In this document: positions 24,818-34,801 of the stretch, one piece after another
Position numbering within the stretch: the stretch's first letter is position 1
Layout of the letters: every line of letters begins with the position of its first letter
The notes under the pieces: model-generated
Database searches by the model: none
Told to the model about the DNA's origin: nothing
What the model saw: the letters and a program-made list of their open reading frames with translations, nothing else
NCBI RefSeq assembly: GCF_008974265.1
Contig: NZ_BKZW01000002.1
Coordinates: 1,240,001 to 1,304,000, forward strand
Length of the DNA stretch: 64,000 nt
Direction: 5' to 3'
Source of the DNA: Dictyobacter vulcani
GTDB lineage: Bacteria > Chloroflexota > Ktedonobacteria > Ktedonobacterales > Ktedonobacteraceae
Made by a program: the position numbers and the translations under genes

Positions 24818-25012
24818 TTACATCTTTTGTCGTAGCCATTCAACCGCCTGTTCAAATTTTTGCGTGCCACTAAAGCGTTTGCTATCGCCCTCATTATTAT
24901 CCAGTAGAATAATATCTGAACTATTTTCCGGGGTATCAGTAATCCAGCGAACCTCATAGCCAAGCTCCGATGCCAGCATATTCATTAATAATACCGCCAT
25001 GCCTTTCCTCAT
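24818..25012 (-). CDS. 64-residue soluble protein of unknown function
   Basis: AAGGAGTG lies six bases before the ATG of MRKGMAVLLMNMLASELGYE. The protein then reads VRWITDTPENSSDIILLDNN and ends EQAVEWLRQKM. It resembles small dodecin- or response-regulator-adjacent proteins in size only. No family recognised. The longer frame upstream of this ATG is not supported. Confidence 0.5.
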   Translation of the reverse strand: MRKGMAVLLMNMLASELGYEVRWITDTPENSSDIILLDNNEGDSKRFSGTQKFEQAVEWLRQKM

Positions 25013-25249
25013 AATTGCACTCCTTGTTGTATCTTTATGTATAGCTTTTATCCAGAGTATACCCCTGATTGCATATCTTTGCTTTTTTTCTACCATAAGA
25101 GAGACAAATGGGCCGTCTGGAGAGACGCGTAGGTTCGTGGCGTGCCACGATGACGTTGGCCCAGGATAATATCCGCTATTCCGGTGAGGCGGATGATAAC
25201 ATGACGCCAGCAATCGTGGGTAAGCCACGAACCTAAGGGGCATCTCAGA

Positions 25250-26404
25250 TTACATGACAGCTTCTTTTTGTTCGTCGACATGCTCGCGATCAATGGGCAG
25301 GGTAAAGCAAAATGTGGATCCGGCACCTTCTTCGCTTTCCACCCAGATCTGTCCTTCCTGTCTGTGAATGATTTCGGAGGCGATATAGAGGCCCAATCCC
25401 AGCCCGGAGATGGCATGTTGTCTGGCATCTGTCAGGCGATAGAAAGGATCAAAGATTTTCTCGCGCATATCCTTTGGGATGCCCGGACCAAAGTCCTGGA
25501 TGCGTACGGTCACCGTATCGCTGGTGGCGGTTGTCTTGACGATAATGCGATCACTGGCGGGGGCGTATTTGATCGCGTTCATCAATAAGTTGGTGATCAC
25601 CTGACCAATACGGCCGCGATCACCCCAGACGGTCTGGTTGGTTTCGCCGTCGCGGAGCAGGAGCTGCTTTTCTGTGATGGGCTGAATCTCTTCGATCAGT
25701 TCGGCGATCAGCTCGTCAAAGGCAAAGTAGTCCTCGCGAAACTGGAGTTTCCCACCCTCGATGCGCGTGACATCTTGAAAATCGCTGATGAGGTCGGTCA
25801 GCTTATTAATCTGGGCATTCATGCGTGAGGTGGTACGCACGACCTGCTCATCGCCACTGGCCAGGAAGCGCTTGCGCAGAAGCTGGGCATGGGCCTTTAA
25901 ACTGGTAAGCGGTGTGCGCAGTTCATGCACGACCATGCTGATGAACTCATTGCGCTTCTTCTCCAGTTCCTGGATGGCCAATTGCTCGCTGATCAATTTT
26001 TCGCGTTCGCGCTCAGCTTTTTTGCGCTCGATAGCGTAACGAATGATGCGGCGCAGGAGATCCTCTTGCAGATTTTCCTTCGAAATATAGTCATCGGCAC
26101 CAGCTTGCAGGGCAAGGATATCGATTTCAGATTCATTGGCACCGGTAAGGAGTATAATCGGTAAAGAATAACCCAGACTGCGTGCTTGCTTAATGAGTTC
26201 AATGCCATTTTTGGCTCCAAGGCGATAGTCGAGCAGACACAGATCATGTTGGCCGGCCAGCATACTGCTGAGGCCAGCCTCCGGATCACTCTCCCAGCGC
26301 AGCTCATAATTGGCATTGCGCATCTTGGTCAGAACTTTTCTGAGGAGGAAATAATCCTCCTCGTCGTCCTCAATGAGTAGTATCGTTGTTTTGTGCAGTT
26401 CCAT
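25250..26404 (-). CDS. Response regulator-histidine kinase fusion
   Basis: The 384-residue protein has a receiver domain (residues 8-125) with phospho-acceptor Asp in LCLLDYRLGAKNGIEL and Thr/Lys positions in ILLTGANESE and DYISKENLQ. A coiled linker (ERKKAEREREKLISEQLAIQ) leads to a HisKA domain with MVVHELRTPLTSLKAHA, and to HATPase_c with N box NLLMNAIKYAP, G1 QDFGPGIP and G2 GLGLGLYIASEI. It overlaps the 3' end of the response regulator gene and forms a cluster with it and the PAS kinase. Signal unknown. Confidence 0.92.
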   Translation of the reverse strand: MELHKTTILLIEDDEEDYFLLRKVLTKMRNANYELRWESDPEAGLSSMLAGQHDLCLLDYRLGAKNGIELIKQARSLGYSLPIILLTGANESEIDILALQAGADDYISKENLQEDLLRRIIRYAIERKKAEREREKLISEQLAIQELEKKRNEFISMVVHELRTPLTSLKAHAQLLRKRFLASGDEQVVRTTSRMNAQINKLTDLISDFQDVTRIEGGKLQFREDYFAFDELIAELIEEIQPITEKQLLLRDGETNQTVWGDRGRIGQVITNLLMNAIKYAPASDRIIVKTTATSDTVTVRIQDFGPGIPKDMREKIFDPFYRLTDARQHAISGLGLGLYIASEIIHRQEGQIWVESEEGAGSTFCFTLPIDREHVDEQKEAVM

Positions 26405-26869
26405 ACGTGCCCTTCTTTGACTTGTCTGGCAATGTTACAACCTCAAACCAATATTTCCCCAGAGCCTGCATCACTTCAATCAACTTGTCAAAAGTTACTG
26501 GTTTGGTGATAAACGAGTTGACACCAGCTTATACGAGCGATAGATGTCTTCCTCTGCCTTTGAAGTCGTAAAGACCACGATGGGAATATCTCGGAGCTCA
26601 GGATGGTTTTTGATCTCGCGCAATGCCTCGCGTCCATCTTTTTTTGGCATGTTGAGATCCAATAAAATCAGGCCAGGCAAGGGCGCACTGCTGTTATCCG
26701 TATCGGCATATTTATTGCGATGGAGCAGGTAATCGAGCAATTCTTCTCCATTGCTGACGCTATAGAGCGTGTTGAGTAATTTTCCTTTTTGTAATGCTTT
26801 CTGGGTCAGCAGAATATCATCTTCGTCATCATCGGCCATCAAAATGACAATGCTATTTGAATTTATCAT
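26370..26869 (-). pseudogene. Single-domain response regulator (Rcp1-type), one frameshift near its end
   Basis: The receiver has MADDDEDDILLTQKAL (acidic pocket), phospho-acceptor in LILLDLNMPKKDGREAL and VVFTTSKAEEDI. The open frame stops early at 26495, but one base lost at about 26522-26525 restores GVNSFITKPVTFDKLIEVMQ and runs to TGA at 26370. The restored Lys of ITKP is the conserved receiver lysine, so bridging is well supported. Rcp1-like regulators are phosphorylated by PAS/GAF kinases such as the adjoining gene, ten bases upstream. It overlaps the next gene's start by 35 bases. Confidence 0.85.
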
Positions 26870-26878
26870 CGGAGATTC

Positions 26879-29863
26879 TTATCCTTTAAGTGGATGACTC
26901 ACTGGTAAGGTTACTATAAACGTGGAACCTTCGCCAATGGTACTTGTAGCGGTAATGGTACCGCCATGACGTTCTACAATTTTGCGTACGACCGCCAGGC
27001 CAATGCCTGTACCTTCATATTCTTTTCTTCCATGCAGCCGTTGGAAGACTGTGAAGATCCGATCCAGGTATTTTTCTTCAAAGCCGATACCGTTATCCTG
27101 AACCGTGAGAATACAGTTTGGCCCACTGTAGAATTCGTCTGGTTGGGTGTTTTCTTCAATGGTGGCCGAGACTTTGATGACAGGTGGTACACCAGGTCGA
27201 TGGAACTTCAGGGCGTTGCCGAGCAGGTTTTGCAGGACCTGATACATCTGCCGTGAGTCGGCTTCGATGGTTGGCAGGTTGCCCAGTTCGATGGTGCCGT
27301 TGGTTTCCTGGATTCGGGTTTCCAGATCATCCAGGACATCGCGCGCAACCAGTTCCAGACTGATTGGCGAGAAGGGCAAGGTTTTGGTTGCGACGCGTGA
27401 GAAGGTGAGCAGATCATCGATCAGGACGCGCATGCGGGCGGCCGCGTTCCTCATGCGATCCAGATATTCTTTGCCCTCACCAATTTCCGGGCCATATTCT
27501 TCTTCAAGCAAGTTGCCAAAGGCTTGAATTTTGCGCAGTGGCTCCTGAAGATCATGCGAGGCCACATAGGCGAATTCCTGGAGCTCCTGGTTGCTGCGCT
27601 CCAGATTGGCGTTGAGCAAACGCAGTTCATCGGTACGCTGAGCAACGCGTGCCTCCAGGGTCGCATTGAGATCCTGCAGATTATAATAAATGCGGGCACG
27701 TTCGATGGCCATATTGACCCGACTGGCCAGTTCTTCCGCCATATTCAGGTCCGCTTCTGTATAAGAAGTACGTTCCCGGGTAGTGACAAAGGTAATCGTG
27801 CCTTCGATCTCACCCTGGACCGTGAGCGGTACAATCATGGCGGACTCGGCATGCAGCTCGCGCAATAGTTCCAGTTCGCGTGGATCGCTCGTCAGGTTTT
27901 GCGCGCTCTCCGCATCCAGGTGGAAGTAGAGGGCTGCGCTCTTTTTCTGTCTGACGGTCGCGATCGCGGCCGGGATCTCTTTTTCCTCAAGCTCATGTTC
28001 TTTAAAATTGAACTCCTGTGTGTTCTGAACTGGATCAGGATAAGCGATGCTGACTGGTTGTAGATTGGGTATGCTGCTGTGCAGGTCGATGCGGCACCAG
28101 TCTGCGACGGCCGGAATGGCGTTTTGGATGACCTGGACAACCACCTCTTGATAGTTCATGGAGGAAGCCAGGAGTTTGCTGGATGAGGCAATAAAGCCCA
28201 CCTGCTCCAGGGTATGTGCCAGTTGGAGTTCGGCCTCTTTGCGCTCGGTAATATCGATGTTTACACCAAGGACGCGCTGTGGATGCCCCTCTTCATCATT
28301 GATCACCTCGCCTTTGCCAAGCATCCAGCGTTGCGTTCCATCCGGGTGTATGACGCGGAATTCAACGTTATAGGGTGGTCCATCGGTAACTGAGCGTTGC
28401 AGATTGCCTTCTGCCCGTTCAAGATCATCGGGATGAACTCGCTGTGCCCAGTTCTCGTAGCGTCCCTCAAAACCGCCGGCTGGCAATCCATACAGCGCCT
28501 CCAGTTCGGGGGTCCAGAGAATCTCATTTGTGCGGACATTCCAATCGAAGGTACCAATATTGCCTGCCAGTTGAGCCAGTTGCAGGCGCTGCTGGCTTAA
28601 CTTCAAGTTGTCGCGGTCGCGAATCTGTTCGGTTACCTCGACGGCATGCACCATAATACCATTGATCTTGCCATTAACATCACGGGCTGGTTGATAGACA
28701 AAGTTAAGGAAGCTCTCTTCAAGCTGCCCATCCAGCTTACGATCAATCATCACAAGCACTTCATCGCCATGGAAAGGGATGCCTGTGGTATAAACAGCAT
28801 CCAGCAGTTCGTAGAAACCCTGATCGGCTATTTCTGGCAGGGCTTCACGGACCGTTTTGCCGATCAGGTCACGATTACCGACCAGTTGTAGATAGCGTGG
28901 ATTGGCAAACTCAAAGACATGTTCTGGACCATGGAGCAGACAGACACTGGCCGGTACCTGCAGAAAGAGATCGTAGATCCGCTGGCGCTCGGCCTCGGCC
29001 TCGGCGTGCGCCTGTTGCTCTGCGGCCAGCAGGCGGACACGCTCCTCTTCCATCAATTTGCGTTCAGTGAAATCGCGGGTGACAGCCAGCACTGAGACCA
29101 TCTGGCCATTGGCGTCAAATTCAGGTGCCAGATGCGCCTGATAGAAGCGCCGTCCAGCAGGTCCGGTAAAATCCAGATCTACTTCAAGTGGCTTTTGCGT
29201 ACGGAAAGCTTCCGCTAGTGCTTCTTTCCAGCGCTGTACATGTTCAGTTGGGAAACCATTTTCCTCATGGGTTTTCCCAATGATATCGGCCTGAGGACGG
29301 CCCGCAACCCTGCAGCCAGCTGGATTAATATAGAGGAAGCGCGAGTCGTGATCATAGCGCGTAATTATATCTGGTGCGTTCTCCACCACGGTCATAAATG
29401 CCTGGCGCTGCTGATAAAGGTCCTGCTCCAATTTTTTGCGCTCGTTGATATCCTCGATTACCGAAATAAAATATTGTGGCGTATTGTCTTCAGCGCGTGA
29501 CAGGGCGGCCGTCAGGTGAGTCCAGGTCAGATGGCCATCTTTGCAGATATAACGCTTATCCATGGCATAGTTCTGAATTTCGCCAGCGATAAGTTGTTTG
29601 ACGTAGGCCAGATTTTTCTCCAGATCATCGTCATAGGTAATTTCTTGAAAGGTCATGCGCTGTAATTCTTCGCGTTGATAGCCAGTAATATCGCACAGCC
29701 TCTGGTTTACATATAACCATCTGCCGTCCAACGCTACGTGCGCCAGGCCGACTGCAGCTTGCTCAAAGGTATCTTCGAACCGTTGCTCAGTTTGCCTGAC
29801 GGCGGAGCGCAGTTGTGAGATTGTCGTCTCCTCCTGCGGAACGGGATCAGGTATTTTTGCCAT
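26879..29863 (-). CDS. Multi-PAS, GAF-containing histidine kinase
   Basis: The 994-residue protein has four PAS domains in series (RFEDTFEQAAVGLAHVALDG; AFMTVVENAPDIITRYDHD; IYDLFLQVPASVCLLHGPE; LQLAQLAGNIGTFDWNV), each ending with a PAC-like strand. Then come a GAF domain (about 560-720), a coiled coil, HisKA with ASHDLQEPLRKIQAFGNLLE, and HATPase_c (NLLGNALKFHRPG, DNGIGFEEKY, GTGIGLAVVRKIVERHGG). There are no membrane segments, so it senses cytoplasmic signals. I placed the start at MAKIPDPVPQEE. It probably phosphorylates the following single-domain regulator. Confidence 0.92.
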   Translation of the reverse strand: MAKIPDPVPQEETTISQLRSAVRQTEQRFEDTFEQAAVGLAHVALDGRWLYVNQRLCDITGYQREELQRMTFQEITYDDDLEKNLAYVKQLIAGEIQNYAMDKRYICKDGHLTWTHLTAALSRAEDNTPQYFISVIEDINERKKLEQDLYQQRQAFMTVVENAPDIITRYDHDSRFLYINPAGCRVAGRPQADIIGKTHEENGFPTEHVQRWKEALAEAFRTQKPLEVDLDFTGPAGRRFYQAHLAPEFDANGQMVSVLAVTRDFTERKLMEEERVRLLAAEQQAHAEAEAERQRIYDLFLQVPASVCLLHGPEHVFEFANPRYLQLVGNRDLIGKTVREALPEIADQGFYELLDAVYTTGIPFHGDEVLVMIDRKLDGQLEESFLNFVYQPARDVNGKINGIMVHAVEVTEQIRDRDNLKLSQQRLQLAQLAGNIGTFDWNVRTNEILWTPELEALYGLPAGGFEGRYENWAQRVHPDDLERAEGNLQRSVTDGPPYNVEFRVIHPDGTQRWMLGKGEVINDEEGHPQRVLGVNIDITERKEAELQLAHTLEQVGFIASSSKLLASSMNYQEVVVQVIQNAIPAVADWCRIDLHSSIPNLQPVSIAYPDPVQNTQEFNFKEHELEEKEIPAAIATVRQKKSAALYFHLDAESAQNLTSDPRELELLRELHAESAMIVPLTVQGEIEGTITFVTTRERTSYTEADLNMAEELASRVNMAIERARIYYNLQDLNATLEARVAQRTDELRLLNANLERSNQELQEFAYVASHDLQEPLRKIQAFGNLLEEEYGPEIGEGKEYLDRMRNAAARMRVLIDDLLTFSRVATKTLPFSPISLELVARDVLDDLETRIQETNGTIELGNLPTIEADSRQMYQVLQNLLGNALKFHRPGVPPVIKVSATIEENTQPDEFYSGPNCILTVQDNGIGFEEKYLDRIFTVFQRLHGRKEYEGTGIGLAVVRKIVERHGGTITATSTIGEGSTFIVTLPVSHPLKG

Positions 29864-30381
29864 ACGTCTTCTCTCTTCTCTTATCCCTGGGCCAAGCTGG
29901 CCAGGTCTGGATGGGCCTGCTTGTGTGCGCACTAGCTCTCGTCGGCAGACGGATCATCATCGCGCATTGCATAGATACCGCAATATCTATCGCACTATTA
30001 TACCCCACAATATAAGCTGTGCGGTAGGGGAAGGACTGTCTATCTACTTTCCACCAGCTAATCCAGGGTCATTCTTTGCACCATTTAGACATAATCTATG
30101 GACTATACCATGTCCTGGCCCTCTGATTTAGAACTTTTATCCTTGATCCGGTACTTTTTTACCAGACGTTTCTGGAAAGCTCTCAGCCAGGTTTACGTAT
30201 CTCAACTGGATCGGCAATTTAATCTTTATTACTATTCAAATAAATGAGAATTATTCTGTTTATCCTGTTGTAATACAGATAGTATCTTACTTACTGTACG
30301 TCCTATGTGATTAAATCGCTTCCTTCTTGCTTGAAATTATCATTTTCCTGGTGTTACACTACGGCTAGAAAATTGAAAGTT
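29864..30381. other. Intergenic region between divergent kinase and phosphatase genes
   Basis: About 520 bp separates the two starts. It must hold promoters for both, but I see no convincing -35/-10 pair, operator or repeat. Short frames here lack ribosome sites. Confidence 0.4.
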
Positions 30382-30951
30382 ATGATGAAGGATTATGTGC
30401 AGATGCTGACATTATTTTATTCTCCACATGCCACCAGTGTTGATAATGAGGCGAGGCGTGCTTCTGGCTATGTGGATGTGCCGCTCTCGGAGGCAGGCTT
30501 ACAGCAGGCCAGGTTACGGGGAGAACAGTATGCTCAAGAAGCACTGGATGCTGTCTATAGCTCCGATCTTCAACGTGCCTGGCGCACCTCCGAGATCGCC
30601 TTTGGCGAGCGTGGCCTACCTCTCTATCGCGATGCCAGACTGCGTGAATTCGATTATGGAGATATGACGCAGCATCCGATTGAGCAAATAGATGAAGAGA
30701 TTCCCCGCCGCATAGTTGAGCCCTTTCCCAATGGCGAGAGTGCCGTCATGGTCGTTCAACGGATGGGGACCTTTCTGCGCGACGTCCTGCGCGATCATGA
30801 TGGCAAAATAATTGTCGTCATTGGCCATCGCGCCACCAGATACGGCTTGCTTTATTGGTGCGGCAACACCCCACTTGCAGAGATCGTACACGCCCCCTGG
30901 GAATGGCGTGACATCCCATCTGGCGCCACGAACTCCATCCCCACAACCTGA
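30382..30951 (+). CDS. Histidine phosphatase superfamily protein
   Basis: The 189-residue protein begins MMKDYVQMLTLFYSPHATSV. The usual RHG catalytic motif appears as SPHATSVDNE, where the phospho-accepting His is kept but Arg and Gly are replaced. The second His is present in VVIGHRATRYGLLYW, and the Arg/Glu helix in YSSDLQRAWRTSEIA and LREFDYGDM. Members act as phosphoglycerate-mutase-like or nucleotide phosphatases. The altered first motif makes activity uncertain. A convergent MITE follows. Confidence 0.78.
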   Translation: MMKDYVQMLTLFYSPHATSVDNEARRASGYVDVPLSEAGLQQARLRGEQYAQEALDAVYSSDLQRAWRTSEIAFGERGLPLYRDARLREFDYGDMTQHPIEQIDEEIPRRIVEPFPNGESAVMVVQRMGTFLRDVLRDHDGKIIVVIGHRATRYGLLYWCGNTPLAEIVHAPWEWRDIPSGATNSIPTT

Positions 30952-31004
30952 ATAAAGAAATTATATTGTAGTGGCAGCGCTGGCCGTACGTGGAGGCCTT
31001 GAAG

Positions 31005-31357
31005 GCTAATACGTTTCACTTAAGGATTGAATGGCTGAAATGATAGCATGACGGTGAAGGAACACCTTCTCAAAGGATCAAGAGAGGTAAAACGTGTAGG
31101 TTCGACCCTTTGGGTCGATTCGGTTGCCTCTACGATACCCTCACCTCCGCAGGATCACGCAAGTGAAAAAGCGGTGAAGCAAGGCGTGAAGAGGCTTGCT
31201 CATGGTCAAGCAAGGATATCATGCAGGCACGAATCGACCCAAAGGGTCGAACCTACCTGTTCGCTTTTCTTGATCCTTTGAAGTCACTGGGCCTCTGATC
31301 GGCTCAGATGCTTTCGTCAATCTCGTCCAGAAAAAGGCTTACGTGAAACGTATTAGC
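31005..31357. mobile_element. Full-length MITE-like element with perfect 7-bp target duplication
   Basis: The 353-bp element has ends GCTAATACGTTTCACTTAAG and CTTACGTGAAACGTATTAGC, a 20-bp terminal inverted repeat with one mismatch. Direct flanks CTTGAAG (30998-31004 and 31358-31364) are identical. Inside, GTAGGTTCGACCCTTTGGGT (about 31099) and its inverse near 31235 form a second inverted pair. It carries no open frame of merit. It inserted into a REP-like palindrome (GGCAGCGCTGGCC... before, GGCTGCCGCTACG after). Confidence 0.85.
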
Positions 31358-31409
31358 CTTGAAGGCTGCCGCTACGTGAGGAATTGGGTGCATTGGCGTT
31401 GCGCATGGA

Positions 31410-32679
31410 TCAGGGAAGGGGAATGGGTGTCGCGGAGAGGACCTTTTCAGGGATACGCCAGACATGGACGGTGCCATCGTCGCTGGCCGAGGCTACAAAC
31501 GGTATAGCTGTGGATGTATGTGCTCCATTTACCCATTGTGGTATCATCGCGAGCGCACGGATGGGGGCCCGATGACCGGTATAAGTGTAGAGCAATCGGC
31601 CAGTATCAAAGCGCCAGATTTGTACTCCTTGATCCTGTCCTGCTGAGATGATTAGCCCCTGGTAAGCTGCTATGGCATAGACGCTGCCCTTATGTCCGCG
31701 ATAGGTCGTTATGGGTGAGGCCGAGGAAGGGGGGAACTTTGTTGACCAGACACGCACAGTACCATCATTGCTCGCTGAGGCAAATGTGTTGTGTTCTACT
31801 ATCCATGCGAGGGCATTGATTGTGCCGGTATGCCCATTATAATAATCAGGTTGCTGTGAGAGATCATTCTCATCTCTGGCGATCTGCCAATAACTGATGA
31901 TGTGCTTATCACCAGCTAACAGTAGAGAACCAGGGGCGTAGAAAAGTAGTGTTCGGATGATACCATACCCGGTATTGTTATAGATGCTCTTCTCGTTTCT
32001 GGCATCCCAGATCTGTACCGTGCCATCGTCAGCGCTAGAAAAGATGATGCTATCAGGAGTGGTTGTCGAGATAAAGTGTAGGTTTTGCCAGGTCAAGGAG
32101 AGTACCTTCCCGTGTTGGCCCGTGGGTCCCGTAGCCTGCTTGCCCCGAAACGCATTCCAGACCAGGACCTTGCCATCCTGATCGCCAGCCGAGGCAATAT
32201 TGATGCCCTCTTTGTTCCAGGCGAGCGCAGTTATTGGCGAGGTATGTCCCACAAAGGTATAGTGCAGGGCCCCGTTGATGATTTGCCAGACCTGGACTGT
32301 CTTGTCTACACTACCCGAGGCCAGATAGCGGCCATCAGGCGACCAGGCCAGCGTTGTGACGGCGGCTTTGTGCCCGCGATAGATGTAATTTGTGCCTGGA
32401 GTGGTAACAGGCACGATAGATGCTGGCGCTATCCTTGAACGGGAGGAGTGGTAAGCCAGGTCCAGACTCTCACCGTGACAACGCCTGCCAGGGTGAGTGC
32501 GCCGATTCCAGGCCTTGTACCATGCGGCGACGTGGGATTCGAGCTCTTTGTCTTGTTAGAGTGCCTGGTATTCTCCGTGCAGGCACCGTGCCCAACGGCG
32601 CGCGGCAGGCGCTACAGTTCGCATCCGTTGCTTCATTTATCGAGCCGCAGCGGGGACAAGAGCGTAAATATTGACCCAT
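31410..32679 (-). pseudogene. Zinc-ribbon, membrane-anchored WD40 repeat protein, two frameshifts
   Basis: Frame one (start at 32679) encodes a zinc ribbon, LRSCPRCGSINEATDANCSAC. A -1 lesion near 32507-32511 leads to a membrane helix (GALTLAGVVTVRVWTWLTT). A second near 32430-32433 leads to the long C-terminal frame. That frame has about seven WD40 blades, each closing with VQVW, VLVW, VQIWD, VRVW, VQIW or VHVW (for example GHKAAVTTLAWSPDGRYLASG). Beta-propellers act as protein-interaction platforms. In this group such zinc-ribbon/TM/WD40 proteins are probably partners of the zinc-ribbon kinases. The outer face is likely extracellular. Confidence 0.82.
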
Positions 32680-32850
32680 GCGCCGCCTTCCTTATTTATG
32701 ATAGGACACTGACTGCAAAGATAGTAAATCTATATTTTTCGATTTTTGATGCGTTTCTCACTATTCTACGGGTAAATTATAGCACATCTATGTAGCGAGG
32801 TATCATGTTAAGCGTGTTTGCTTTTACGTCTACAGGTTGCAGCGGCAAGC

Positions 32851-33266
32851 GCAAATACGTTTCATTTAAGCACTTTTGTGGTTGCAAAAGCTGTTGTGAA
32901 AAAAAGCAGCGGATCGTACGTGGAGAGGGCGCCACACGCGGAGGCCGGCATGCGGCGTGATAGTGGAGCGAGGTGCGCAACGAGCAGCGCATGCCTGTGG
33001 CGCCTACACCGAGACGGATCGTGTTTCGTGATCCTCTTCGAGAAGGTACGGGGAGGATCTACGTGCTCTCCCACCACGTTGCTGCGCGAGCAGGCGACGG
33101 CACCCACGATCCCTGTAGGCGCCACAGCACTGCGAGTCGTGCTTGCACGCAGGCCTGCGCAAACGCAGCAGGGCGGCCTCCGCGTGTGGCGCCCTCTCCA
33201 CGTACACCTTGCTTGCTGGTCACGTCCAACCCTCTCTCAACATATCGCTAAACGAAAAGTATTAGC
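32851..33266. mobile_element. MITE-like element, large palindromic type, uninterrupted copy
   Basis: The left end is GCAAATACGTTTCATTTAAG and the right end CGAAAAGTATTAGC. Inside, TACGTGGAGAGGGCGCCACA (about 32918) and its inverse TGTGGCGCCCTCTCCACGTA (about 33186-33205) form long arms, with a smaller inverted pair TGTGGCGCCTAC/GTAGGCGCCACA. The flanks GGCAAGC and GACCAGC are only partly alike, so the target duplication has decayed or is absent. Open frames within it have no ribosome sites and are chance products of the palindrome. Confidence 0.65.
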
Positions 33267-33312
33267 GACCAGCGCTGCCGGTACGAGTATTCAGCTCTTT
33301 GTGGCTACATAA

Positions 33313-33356
33313 AACCAGACACCAGCGGTGCTTACGCTGTCCGCTGGTGTCTGGTT
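33313..33356. other. Strong 16-bp stem-loop in a 300-bp gap
   Basis: AACCAGACACCAGCGG pairs perfectly with CCGCTGGTGTCTGGTT around a 12-base loop. No T-run follows. The rest of 33285-33582 holds nothing recognised. Confidence 0.65.
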
Positions 33357-33582
33357 GAGAGAGTGGAGCAATGAAGAAGGTTTATTGCTCCTGTGATTTG
33401 ACCTGAGCTTCGCAGTAGTTATTGATCTGATCGAAGATCCCATCATCTTTTCAGGTCTCTACTGGCTTATGTGTACAGTATAGAACAAATGTTTCAAATA
33501 AGCAAGCTGAACAATACACATACACATTATGGGTAGCAGACCGCCTGGACTTTGCTGGCGGGCAGCGGGAATTTCTAGATTT

Positions 33583-34551
33583 CTAAAAAACCTTTGAGCG
33601 GTGGGCTGGATCAAACGCGCGTTTTAAGGCTGCCAGCAGATCTCGCTCGGCAGTCTGGGTTACCCGGGCATCGGCGACCATTCTGAAGCCGTGGTAGGCA
33701 CCAGGATAGACGTGCAGCTCCGTTGGCACGCCTGCTCGCATCAGGCGACGAGCATATTCCAGATCTTCCTCCAGAAACAGATCGAGTGCACCGACGTAGA
33801 GGAAGGTGGCAGGTAAGCCCTCCAGCCGCTCAGCGCGTGCCGCCGCCGCATAGGGCGAAACATCGGTCCCGCCGGGTTCCTGGCCCAGCAAAGCGGTCCA
33901 GCCAAAGCGGTTAGCCTCCGGTGTCCAGATGAATTCCCCTGTGTATGGATGCGGGTTCGCCAGTGTACAAGTGCGATCATCGATCATGGGAGCGAGCAGG
34001 AATTGAAACGCCAGGGAGAATTCCCCACGGTCGCGTGTCAGGAGCGCTAATGCTGCGGCCAGTCCCCCTCCAGCACTGCTGCCGCCCACCGCGATCCGCT
34101 TCAGATCGATACCCAGTTCGTCGGCATGCGTAGCGAGCCATTTCAAGGCTGCGTAACAATCCTCGACCGGGCCAGGATAGGGGGTCTCAGGGGCCAGACG
34201 GTAATCTACCGAAACGGCAGCACACCCGAGCGTTGACACGATACTTTTAACCGTGAGATCTTCCGCATCCGCCGAACCCATAATATATCCGCCCCCATGA
34301 AGCCAGAGCAGGGCCGGGACCGCTTCCTGCACCGAGTTCGGCAGGTAGACCAGCACGCGTACATCGGGTGCCCCTTCTGGTCCAGAGATGAAGCGCTCAC
34401 TTACAGACAGCGCAGCAAATTGGGACACGTCCGCAGTGGCCTGGGGACTCATGGCGCGTATCTGCTTCAGGATTTCAGCAGTTAATACTGTGGTCGGAAT
34501 ATGGTCAAGGAGAGCAGCAAGCTCAGGATCAACAAGGTGCCTGGTTGTCAT
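33583..34551 (-). CDS. Alpha/beta hydrolase, hormone-sensitive-lipase family esterase
   Basis: The 322-residue protein has family IV marks: oxyanion motif LLWLHGGGYIMGSADAED, nucleophile elbow AVGGSSAGGGLAAALALL (usual GDSAGG with Ser for Asp), catalytic Asp in YVGALDLFLEEDLEY and His in YPGAYHGFRMV. It acts on short-chain esters in the cytoplasm. It is divergent from the TetR gene at 34802, whose operator region lies between them, so regulation by that TetR is likely. Confidence 0.9.
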   Translation of the reverse strand: MTTRHLVDPELAALLDHIPTTVLTAEILKQIRAMSPQATADVSQFAALSVSERFISGPEGAPDVRVLVYLPNSVQEAVPALLWLHGGGYIMGSADAEDLTVKSIVSTLGCAAVSVDYRLAPETPYPGPVEDCYAALKWLATHADELGIDLKRIAVGGSSAGGGLAAALALLTRDRGEFSLAFQFLLAPMIDDRTCTLANPHPYTGEFIWTPEANRFGWTALLGQEPGGTDVSPYAAAARAERLEGLPATFLYVGALDLFLEEDLEYARRLMRAGVPTELHVYPGAYHGFRMVADARVTQTAERDLLAALKRAFDPAHRSKVF

Positions 34552-34675
34552 TATATCTTCCTTTATTTATATGCCTCTTGCTCAATGACGGAAAACAGCT
34601 TATATGGCAACCGTTCGCAGCATGAGCACGAGCTAGCTATGCCATCCCGGACCTTCAAGCTAAACACGTGTGTGC

Positions 34676-34764
34676 TTGACGGGGGTTGCGGGAGGTCTTA
34701 TACTCCATAGTAAGATGAGGACAATTGTCCTCAATAGATAGCGTGTAGTTTAAAGGACAATTGT
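34676..34764 (+). promoter_or_regulatory. TetR promoter with two operators
   Basis: TTGACG (34676-34681), 17 bp and TATACT (34699-34704) form the promoter. TGAGGACAATTGTCCTCA (34716-34733) is a perfect 18-bp palindrome just downstream. GGACAATTGTCC (34753-34764) is a second 12-bp copy before the ribosome site. Two sites spaced 34 bp centre to centre suggest cooperative autorepression. Confidence 0.75.
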
Positions 34765-34801
34765 CCCCTTGTCAAGAGGAGATCACGTTAAGAGGGGTGT
34801 T

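Noticed and set aside
32818-33312. Several open frames in both strands
   Set aside because: They lie in the palindromic MITE. Mirror frames on both strands and repeats of the same peptides show they are by-products of the inverted repeat.
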